Shown here: positions 58,312-64,000 of the stretch, piece after piece
Layout of the letters: every line of letters begins with the position of its first letter
Numbering within the stretch: position 1 is the stretch's first letter
NCBI GenBank assembly: GCA_015478655.1
Contig: JADMIJ010000001.1
Coordinates: 1 to 64,000, forward strand
Source of the DNA: Acidimicrobiales bacterium
Lineage (GTDB): Bacteria; Actinomycetota; Acidimicrobiia; Acidimicrobiales; RAAP-2
Reading direction: 5' to 3'
Length of the DNA stretch: 64,000 bases
Notes under the pieces: model-generated
Database searches by the model: none
The model's input: the letters and a program-made list of their open reading frames with translations, nothing else
Told to the model about the DNA's origin: nothing
Made by a program: the position numbers and the translations under genes

Positions 58312-58352
58312 AGAACACCGCCCCGCCGCGCCACCCAGCCCCCTGCGTCAGC

Positions 58353-58375
58353 CCCGCCCAGTCATGTCTGGCGGG
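58353..58375. terminator. Hairpin between convergent FkbM-like and reductase genes
   Basis: CCCGCCCAG and CTGGCGGG pair as eight base pairs with one bulged C around a TCATGT loop. It sits in the 108-base gap between the two stop codons. Confidence 0.5.
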
Positions 58376-58419
58376 ACAATGGCCCCGGACACGCGCTGGG
58401 ATGACCGCCGAACCGGCCC

Positions 58420-59706
58420 TCACCTCCCTCGTCCGAACAGGGCCGGCCGTTCGTAGGTGTCGGTGAACCACCGGGAGACATCGGTCCGGGCCGTGACCGC
58501 CCGGCCGAGCCACGTCGAAGCCGTCGCCACCCTCCGGGCCGCCCCGGGCGCGGCTCCGTCGAGCAGTTCGTTCCAGAAGATCCCCCAACCTCCGGCCAGC
58601 GCGTCGCCTACCACCGGAGCGGTGAGAAGACGCCCGACCGCGGCCACGGCCCGCGGCCGGCCGACCAGGGCGGCGTGGCCGGCCGCGGTGATCCGCTGAT
58701 ACGGGAGGTGGGTCCGGGCCAGGCCGTCCCGGTAGCAGGCCGCCGCCCGGCCCGGGGACACGAGGACCGCTTCGGCTGCCGCCCTGCCACTGGTCATGGC
58801 CTGGGCGATACCCTCGCCTTGCAGGGGGTTGACGAGCCCGGCCGCGTCGCCGACCAGGAGGACCCGCCCGGCCGCCGGCGTGGTCCCGACCATGCCCATC
58901 TTGAGCCATCCCCCGAGCCGGCGTGGCAGGGGCAGGACAGGCGTCCGGTCGAGGAGTCCCAGATGGACCAGGTGTTCGAGAAAGGCGGGGAGCATGCGCA
59001 CCGCTCCGGCCCCGGCCTGGCGGTCCGCCAGCGTGCCGATGCCGACACCGACATTGGCGGTGGCCCCCGGGCCCGGGAAGATCCACCCGTAGCCCGGGAA
59101 GGCGTGCCACCGGGTCTCCTCCCACAAGGTGATGGCCGGAAGTGCGACGGCCTGGTCCAGGTAGCAGCGCACCGCGAACCCCCACAGCACTCTCGAGCCT
59201 TCGACCAGGCCGGCACTCTGCGCCACGCGGCTGGTGGCCCCGTCCGCGCCGATGACGAAGTCGGCACGCAGCTCCGAGCCGTCGCTGAGCAGGAAGCCAT
59301 CGAGGTCGGCATCCGACCACAGGGGACGGTCGGCCCGACCCTCGAAGGCGATGGCACCGGCCTCGAGCGCCGCCGAGCGCAGAGAATCGTCGAACGCCGC
59401 CCGGGGTACGGCCCGAGCGCGACCGGGGTACGACTCCCCGTCGAAGCACGGCAAGGTCACCCGTCGACCGGTCGGGCCCACCACGACCATGTCGCCGACG
59501 TCGAGGCCTGGCGGCTCTGCGATCCGGAGGTCGTCCAGGACTTTCAGTCCCCGAGGCCCGATGAAGTCGCCGCAGGCCTTGTCCCGCGGGAATCGGGCCT
59601 TGTCGAGCAGCGCCACCTGGGCCCCGGCCCGTGCCAGCACGAGTGCGGCGATGCTGCCGCCTGGTCCCGCTCCGACGACGAGCACGTCAAACCGCCTGGG
59701 ACTCAC
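58420..59706 (-). CDS. Geranylgeranyl reductase-like FAD oxidoreductase
   Basis: The 428-residue flavoprotein starts with an FAD-binding loop FDVLVVGAGPGGSIAALVLARAG (split, residues 6-28), then LLDKARFPRDKACGDFIGPRG. It also has FVIGADGATSRVAQ near residue 160 and VLLVGDAAGLVNPLQGEGI near residue 285. This is the geranylgeranyl reductase family, which saturates isoprenoid chains of quinones and lipids; MenJ of mycobacteria, which reduces menaquinone, is a member. The GTG at 59706 follows GGAAGGAG by four bases. It is divergent from a UbiE-like methyltransferase, supporting a role in a prenylated compound. Confidence 0.87.
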   Translation of the reverse strand: MSPRRFDVLVVGAGPGGSIAALVLARAGAQVALLDKARFPRDKACGDFIGPRGLKVLDDLRIAEPPGLDVGDMVVVGPTGRRVTLPCFDGESYPGRARAVPRAAFDDSLRSAALEAGAIAFEGRADRPLWSDADLDGFLLSDGSELRADFVIGADGATSRVAQSAGLVEGSRVLWGFAVRCYLDQAVALPAITLWEETRWHAFPGYGWIFPGPGATANVGVGIGTLADRQAGAGAVRMLPAFLEHLVHLGLLDRTPVLPLPRRLGGWLKMGMVGTTPAAGRVLLVGDAAGLVNPLQGEGIAQAMTSGRAAAEAVLVSPGRAAACYRDGLARTHLPYQRITAAGHAALVGRPRAVAAVGRLLTAPVVGDALAGGWGIFWNELLDGAAPGAARRVATASTWLGRAVTARTDVSRWFTDTYERPALFGRGR

Positions 59707-59764
59707 ACGACTCCTTCCGGGCGTCCACCGCCTACGGTGAGATCTTCGCATCCGAGGAGGTGCA

Positions 59765-60499
59765 GTGGACACTCCGGACCCAGAGGACCCGAACCAGTTC
59801 GCCCAGCAACTCTTCACACCGCTGCCCGGGCGCTACGACCGGCTGGCCGAGCTGCTGTCGATGGGACAGAACGGGCGCTGGCGGCGGGCCATGGTCGACC
59901 ACATCGTCCCCCACCGGCCGGGGCTGGTCCTCGACGTCGCCTCGGGACCCGCGGGCGTGGCGCTCCAGCTGGCTGATCGCTCCTCGGCCCGGGTCGTCGG
60001 GGTCGATCTGACGCTCGACATGCTGCGCCAGGGCGAGCGCAACGTGGCCCATCGGGGGATGGTCGAACGGGTCCAGCTCGTGGCCGGCCGCGCCGAACAG
60101 ATGCCGTTCGCGGGCGGCACCTTTGACGCTCTGACCTTCACCTACCTCTTGCGCTATGTCGACGACCCCCAGGCCACCCTGATCGAGCTCGCCCGGGTGG
60201 TGAAACCGGGGGGCGCCGTGGCCAGCCTGGAATTCCTCCTGCCCGAGCGCCGGTTCTGGAGGTTCTGGTGGTGGATCTACACGCGGCTCCTGCTGCCGGT
60301 GGGTGGTTGGATCACGGGCGGGCGGGCATGGTTCGAGGTCGGCCGGTTCCTCGGCCCCAACATCTCGGCCCACTACCGGCGCTACCCGGTGGACTGGACG
60401 GTCGATGCATGGAGGAGGGCCGGGTTCGTCGAAGTCGGCGTGCGGAGGATGAGCCTTGGCGGTGGCCTGGTCATGTGGGGGCGGCGCGCCGGTGGATGA
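59765..60499 (+). CDS. UbiE/MenG-like methyltransferase
   Basis: The 244-residue methyltransferase has the UbiE/COQ5 form: a PGRYDRLAELLSMGQNGRWRR start, motif I LVLDVASGPAGVALQLA (about residues 55-71), RAEQMPFAGGTFDALTFTYLLRYVDDP and VVKPGGAVASLEF. MenG methylates demethylmenaquinone and UbiE ubiquinone precursors. The region after residue 170 differs from standard MenG, so the substrate may be another prenylated aromatic. The GTG has GGAGG upstream. A UbiA-like gene begins inside its end. Confidence 0.88.
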   Translation: MDTPDPEDPNQFAQQLFTPLPGRYDRLAELLSMGQNGRWRRAMVDHIVPHRPGLVLDVASGPAGVALQLADRSSARVVGVDLTLDMLRQGERNVAHRGMVERVQLVAGRAEQMPFAGGTFDALTFTYLLRYVDDPQATLIELARVVKPGGAVASLEFLLPERRFWRFWWWIYTRLLLPVGGWITGGRAWFEVGRFLGPNISAHYRRYPVDWTVDAWRRAGFVEVGVRRMSLGGGLVMWGRRAGG

Positions 60500-61250
60500 G
60501 ACGCCGGCACCGAGGGATCCGGGGCCGGAGCCCCGCACCGCGTTCTATGCGGCGAGGCCAGGCGGCTGGCGGGACTGGTGGACGCTGCTCCACCCGCCCT
60601 ACACCGCCTGGCACCTTGCCTATGTCGTGATCGGTGCCTGCCTGGCGCCGGTGGTCAACGCCACCCGGCTCGTCGCCACCCTCTTGGCCTTCTTCTTCGC
60701 CGTCGGCCTGGCTGCCCACGCGCTCGACGAGTTGCACGGCCGCCCCCTGCGCACCCAGATTCCTTCCGCCGCGCTGGTCGCCACCGCCTGCGTCGGGCTG
60801 GCTGGGGCCATCGGCCTGGGGATTGTCGGGATCACCCAGGTCGGCTGGGCCCTGGTTCCCTTTCTGGTCGTAGGGCCGGTCCTGGTCGTCGCCTACAACT
60901 TCGAGCTGCTGGGAGGGGCCGTCCACAACGAGGTGGGTTTCGCCGCCGGCTGGGGAGCCTTTCCTGTCCTTACCGCCTACGTGGCCCAGACAGGACGGTT
61001 GGCCGTTGCCCCGCTCATCGCCGCCGTCGGTGCGTTCGCCCTCTCCGCCGCTCAACGGGCGCTCAGCATGCCGGCCCGACTCCTGCGCCGTCGAGCCGCC
61101 GACGTGGCCGGAACCGTGGTCATGATCGACGGCGGGGAGGTCCCACTCGATCGCTCCGTGCTGTTGGCCCCGCTCGAGCAGGCACTCCGGGCGATGTCGT
61201 GGGCCGTTGTGCTGCTCGCCGCGGCCCTGGCAGTTGCCCGGTTGCGCTAG
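60492..61250 (+). CDS. UbiA-like membrane protein with degenerate prenyltransferase motifs
   Basis: The 252-residue protein has seven or eight hydrophobic helices. The pattern of helices and the LHPPYTAWHLAYVVIGACLAP start recall UbiA prenyltransferases. However, the two Asp-rich motifs are worn: the first appears as AAHALDELHGRPL (about residues 78-90) instead of NDxxDxxxD, and the second as YNFELLGGAVHNEVGFAAGW. It may therefore be a relative with another function. The GTG at 60492 overlaps the UbiE-like gene by eight bases, so the two are coupled. Its stop uses the palindrome CTAG together with the facing SRPBCC gene. Confidence 0.7.
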   Translation: MDETPAPRDPGPEPRTAFYAARPGGWRDWWTLLHPPYTAWHLAYVVIGACLAPVVNATRLVATLLAFFFAVGLAAHALDELHGRPLRTQIPSAALVATACVGLAGAIGLGIVGITQVGWALVPFLVVGPVLVVAYNFELLGGAVHNEVGFAAGWGAFPVLTAYVAQTGRLAVAPLIAAVGAFALSAAQRALSMPARLLRRRAADVAGTVVMIDGGEVPLDRSVLLAPLEQALRAMSWAVVLLAAALAVARLR

Positions 61251-61705
61251 CCGCTCTCGATCCGCTGGCGAAAGCCGGCCACGGTCACCTCCACCACACG
61301 ATCGTGCCCCCACTGCAGAACCGGACGGCCGATCCTGCTGGCGAGCCGCATGGCCGGCTGGCGCATCTCGACACGCCAAGACACCTCCGCCAACGTTCCC
61401 TCGGCTGCAGGGCGCAAGCGGAGCCGGCCTATGCCGATCAGGTCCCCTCCGATGGTGGCATCGATGGCATGCGGGCGGTCGCAATCGACCAGCTCGACCC
61501 GGAGCCGCATGCGGTACGGGAGTGGGGGCGTGACCACGCCGTGGAGGACCGAGCCGGCTGACAGGCCGTCGCCCTCGAGGCGGAACTCGGTGAGCCACGG
61601 CCACCACCGCTCGAACTGGTCAACCTCTTCGATGCTGTCCCACAACCGATCCGGCGCCAGATCGAACCGGTAGTCCCGCTGGTAGGTGATGACAGGTGCT
61701 CCCAC
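61247..61705 (-). CDS. SRPBCC (START/Bet v1-like) domain protein
   Basis: The 152-residue protein is one START/Bet v1-like fold. It has a hydrophobic ligand cavity pattern: YQRDYRFDLAPDRLWDSIEE, FERWWPWLTEFRLEGDGLSAG and LAEVSWRVEMRQPAMRLASR. Such proteins bind lipids, quinone precursors or aromatic polyketides; COQ10 is a related carrier. The GTG at 61705 follows TACCCT (61712-61717) by six bases, fixing a leaderless start. It faces the UbiA-like gene and shares its promoter region with the chorismate-lyase-like gene, so it may help in the same pathway. Confidence 0.83.
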   Translation of the reverse strand: MGAPVITYQRDYRFDLAPDRLWDSIEEVDQFERWWPWLTEFRLEGDGLSAGSVLHGVVTPPLPYRMRLRVELVDCDRPHAIDATIGGDLIGIGRLRLRPAAEGTLAEVSWRVEMRQPAMRLASRIGRPVLQWGHDRVVEVTVAGFRQRIESG

Positions 61706-61711
61706 GGGACC

Positions 61712-61717
61712 AGGGTA
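61712..61717 (-). promoter_or_regulatory. -10 hexamer of the SRPBCC gene
   Basis: TACCCT on the minus strand is exactly six bases from the GTG at 61705. Confidence 0.5.
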
Positions 61718-61782
61718 TGGGTCGCGGCGGATCAGGGCCCGACCCGGCCCTTGTGGCCCGGAGATGCGTGGCCCGTCCGGAG

Positions 61783-61788
61783 TACGGT
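61783..61788 (+). promoter_or_regulatory. -10 hexamer of a leaderless leader peptide
   Basis: TACGGT is followed by six bases and a GTG at 61795 that opens a 13-codon frame ending in the start of the chorismate-lyase-like gene. Confidence 0.45.
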
Positions 61789-61794
61789 CGGCCT

Positions 61795-61836
61795 GTGCCG
61801 ACGGACACGCTGCCAGCCGTGCACCGGCGATCATGA
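61795..61836 (+). CDS. Possible 13-residue leader peptide
   Basis: The frame encodes VPTDTLPAVHRRS and stops at a TGA that overlaps the ATG of the next gene (ATGA at 61833-61836). TACGGT lies six bases before its GTG. The downstream gene has no ribosome binding site of its own, so it is probably translated by re-initiation after this short frame. Whether the peptide senses anything is unknown. Confidence 0.45.
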   Translation: MPTDTLPAVHRRS

Positions 61837-62393
61837 CCGAGGTCCGCCCCGCGGGGGCCCCCGAGGTTCGTGCCGCCTTGAGCAGCAGCCGGGGGACCGT
61901 CACCGAGTTCCTCGAAGGGCTGGCGGGCGAGCGGATCGACGCTGACATCATCTCGCAGTGGACCGAGCCGGCTGGCGACGACAACCCGCTGGGGCTCCGG
62001 CCCGACGCCGAGCTGCTCCGCCGGGCTGTCCTGCTCATCGGCCGTACCTCGGGGCGAGCCTTCGTGTACGCGGAATCGACGATCGCACTGGGACGACTGC
62101 CGGACGGGGTACGGCACCGCCTGGAGCAGAGTCACGACCCCATCGGGCGCGTGCTTCTCGACCACCACCTCCGAATCCGCCGGGAGCCCTTGGCCGGCAC
62201 CTTCGTGGCCGCGCCCATCGGAGGGGAGATCGCTGCCCTTCTGCGCGCCTCTGCACTGTCGCGGCGCTATCGGATCCGGATCGTCGGCGAGCCCGCCATC
62301 GTCGTGAGCGAATGGTTCCTCGGTGCGGTCACTGAGGCGCTCACCTCAAAGATCCGACCACCGACGGGCCCGGATCACACGCCCGACGCCTGA
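61833..62393 (+). CDS. Chorismate pyruvate-lyase-like (DUF98) protein
   Basis: The 186-residue protein has the chorismate lyase/UTRA-like fold. Family marks are LLRRAVLLIGRTSGRAFVYAEST (split, residues 67-89), SHDPIGRVLLDHHLRIRRE with the Arg-rich substrate site, LSRRYRIRIVGEPAIVVSEWFL near the end with the conserved Glu. Members split chorismate into 4-hydroxybenzoate and pyruvate, as mycobacterial Rv2949c does. The neighbourhood of prenyl-lipid genes suggests a 4-hydroxybenzoate-derived product. The start ATG is coupled to the leader frame before it; alternatives are not better. Confidence 0.8.
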   Translation: MTEVRPAGAPEVRAALSSSRGTVTEFLEGLAGERIDADIISQWTEPAGDDNPLGLRPDAELLRRAVLLIGRTSGRAFVYAESTIALGRLPDGVRHRLEQSHDPIGRVLLDHHLRIRREPLAGTFVAAPIGGEIAALLRASALSRRYRIRIVGEPAIVVSEWFLGAVTEALTSKIRPPTGPDHTPDA

Positions 62394-62442
62394 CCGGCGG
62401 ATCAGTGTCCTCGCGGAAGACTCCTCGCCAGGCCAGGCGGCC

Positions 62443-64000
62443 TCAGGCTGGCGGGCCGCTGGTCAGCTTCAGGCTCGCGGTGTGGCTCTGGCCTGATGCG
62501 TCGGTCCACTGGAGCTGAACGGTGTCCCCTGGGTGTTGGCTCTGGAGCAGGTTGCTGAGGTCAGTGGCCGAGTTGACCGCCGACCCGTTGAGCGCCGTGA
62601 TGACGTCACCCTGGGCCAATCCGGCCTGCTGTGCGGGCGAACCGGAGAGGGTGCCGGCGACGACGGCACCAGATGTGGCATTCCCGCTTCCGCTTCCGAA
62701 GGGCCCGTTCCCTCCGGCACCACTGCCCGCGGCGCTCACGCTGACGCCGAGGAACCCGGTCGGTCCGATGTGAACCGTGGAGGACGCCTTACCGGCTTCG
62801 ATCTGCTTGGCGATCGAGAGGGCGGTGGAGATCGGGATGGCATAGGCCTGGCTGGCCGACACCTGGTAGCCGGAGCCGGTGGATGCCGCCGTGTCCATCC
62901 CGATGACCTGGCCGGCCGTGTTCACCAGTGCGCCACCGGAGTCGCCGGGCTGGATGGCGGCATTGATCTCGATGAGCCCGGTCAGGTTCTCCGCGTTGCC
63001 ACCTCCGTTGTCACTGGCGGTGATCGACTGGTCCAGCGCGGTGATGGCGCCGCCGGCCGCACTCGGGGTCCCGCCGGTACCGCCCGCGTTGCCCACACCC
63101 ACCACAGCCTGGCCGACGGCCGCTGTTCCCGTGCTGGGCGTGATGGTCTGGAGGCCGCTGGCGTTGGCCAGCTTCACCACGGCTACGTCTCCCGTTCGGT
63201 CGTAGCCGACAACGGTGGCCGAGTAGGACTTACCGTTCCCCACGTCGGTCACGCTGATGGTGGTCGCGCCCTCGATGACGTGGTTGTTCGTCAGGACCAG
63301 GCCGGACGATGAGATCACCATCCCAGTGCCCGCCGCCTGCTCATTCTGGTAGCTCAAGTTGGTGTTGATATCCACCAGTCCGGGGTCCGCCTTCGCGGCG
63401 ATGGACGAGATATTCGACGGGGCACCGGCACCGGTCGACGAATTGCCCGACGAGCCAGAGCCGAACGGAGAGCTCTCGCCCCCCGACGAACCCGAATTCC
63501 CCGGGGCGTTGAACGCAGGGGCAGCGGCCCTGGGGCTCGAGCCCGTACGCACCGGCCATGCCTCGTGCCCGATCCCGGCGCCGGCCAGGACGGCCACCAC
63601 GACCAGCAGGGTCACCATCCCGATCAACAAGCCGGTACGGCCTTTCGAGGAGGTCGTTCCGGAACTCGGACCGGTCGCGCCCGGGGTCGGCCATCCACCG
63701 AAGGGGGGTGGTGCGCCGCCCCATCCACCCGGCGCGGAGCCGTCGACCGGCGTTCCCGTGCCCCATTCCGGGGCGAGGGCCTCACGGCCGGTACCAGCAG
63801 GGGGTGTGGGCGCCCCGGCGCCGACTGGGGAGTTGGGGTGCGTGGGATCCTGCGCGCTCCAGGTCGGGGGCGGCGGCTGGTGCTGCCACCCGGTGGCCGG
63901 GGTCGCCGGGGGCAGCGCTATGGCAACCTCATGCTGACCATCGGCGGGGGGGTTCGGTGGGCCGTACGGATATCCCGGCGATGCCGGAGACCCGCTCTCC
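62443..64000 (-). CDS. HtrA/DegP-like membrane serine protease with PDZ domain (5' end outside window)
   Basis: This trypsin-like protease is open to the right edge, so its N-terminus is missing. Visible parts are a Pro/Gly-rich cytoplasmic region (at least 120 residues), one membrane helix (LLIGMVTLLVVVAVLAGAGI near 63570-63630), a Ser-rich linker and the protease domain. Its catalytic residues are His in VLTNNHVIEGAT, Asp in YDRTGDVAVVKL and Ser in IQPGDSGGALVN. A C-terminal PDZ domain has QAGLAQGDVITALNGS. It is like mycobacterial PepD/HtrA, acting outside the membrane on damaged or signalling proteins. A TTG at 63630 is not the true start because the frame stays open past it. Confidence 0.92.
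   Translation of the reverse strand, partial: ESGSPASPGYPYGPPNPPADGQHEVAIALPPATPATGWQHQPPPPTWSAQDPTHPNSPVGAGAPTPPAGTGREALAPEWGTGTPVDGSAPGGWGGAPPPFGGWPTPGATGPSSGTTSSKGRTGLLIGMVTLLVVVAVLAGAGIGHEAWPVRTGSSPRAAAPAFNAPGNSGSSGGESSPFGSGSSGNSSTGAGAPSNISSIAAKADPGLVDINTNLSYQNEQAAGTGMVISSSGLVLTNNHVIEGATTISVTDVGNGKSYSATVVGYDRTGDVAVVKLANASGLQTITPSTGTAAVGQAVVGVGNAGGTGGTPSAAGGAITALDQSITASDNGGGNAENLTGLIEINAAIQPGDSGGALVNTAGQVIGMDTAASTGSGYQVSASQAYAIPISTALSIAKQIEAGKASSTVHIGPTGFLGVSVSAAGSGAGGNGPFGSGSGNATSGAVVAGTLSGSPAQQAGLAQGDVITALNGSAVNSATDLSNLLQSQHPGDTVQLQWTDASGQSHTASLKLTSGPPA

Noticed and set aside
62443-63630. HtrA gene as a complete frame starting at the TTG at 63630
   Set aside because: The frame remains open without a stop to base 64000, encoding a Pro-rich tail typical of actinobacterial HtrA, so the gene is truncated by the window edge.

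Overview
The window reads as one continuous, very GC-rich actinobacterial chromosome segment. Actinobacterial markers are a dnaK-grpE-dnaJ-hspR-clpB heat-shock operon, a SenX3/RegX3-like two-component pair, clpS followed by a DUF2017 gene, an F420-type luciferase-like oxidoreductase, a mycothiol-type DinB-like protein, polyphosphate glucokinase and a bifunctional-type Dcd. Gene style and content suggest the class Acidimicrobiia or a relative; this is an inference, as no 16S rRNA is present. Many genes have a TAnnnT hexamer 5-9 nt before the start codon, the signature of leaderless transcripts, and I used this to choose several starts. Operons are tightly packed with ATGA, GTGA and even TTGA overlaps.

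Layout. 1-10094: tRNA-Arg, then accessory metabolism (family III CoA transferase, DUF35 protein plus thiolase-like protein, quinone reductase, CHAD protein facing polyphosphate glucokinase, amidase, luciferase-like oxidoreductase, P450). 10136-16709: five minus-strand genes of a type IV secretion/conjugation-like apparatus with no relaxase or integrase in view. 16827-25457: senX3-regX3, serS, an ABC exporter, a TlpA-like thioredoxin, the heme A pair ctaB/ctaA, clpS and DUF2017. 25496-25767: tRNA-Glu, tRNA-Asp, tRNA-Phe. 25796-27914: DinB-like protein, PadR regulator, ferredoxin. 27933-41271: nucleotide synthesis: pyrE, purM, purF, purL, purQ, purS, purC, purB, purD, purA, interrupted by a PHP phosphoesterase and a conserved small gene. 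41352-48812: methyltransferase and the DnaK operon with a degenerate HAIR operator. 49004-51869: gpmA, glnB, amt. 52135-56729: two membrane proteins, a cyclic-nucleotide-binding-domain protein, a membrane Fe-S reductase and dcd. 56829-58311: tRNA-Gly and an unusual FkbM-like gene. 58420-62393: a cluster with geranylgeranyl-reductase-like, UbiE-like, degenerate UbiA-like, SRPBCC and chorismate-lyase-like genes. 62443-64000: an HtrA protease running off the right edge.

How genes work together. Nine of the purine enzymes needed from PRPP to AMP precursors are here, with FGAM synthase in its three-subunit form (PurL, PurQ, PurS). HspR probably represses its own chaperone operon through the site upstream of dnaK. 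Amt and GlnB form an ammonium uptake and nitrogen-signalling pair. CtaB and CtaA, expressed divergently, convert heme B to heme A for the terminal oxidase. The right-hand cluster combines a chorismate-to-hydroxybenzoate type enzyme with prenyl-lipid type enzymes and may make or modify a quinone-like lipid.

The most interesting leads are the right-hand prenyl-aromatic cluster, including a 13-codon leaderless leader peptide; the relaxase-free T4SS set with a leaderless promoter; the FkbM-like protein beside tRNA-Gly; and the perfect inverted repeat in front of the Fe-S reductase.
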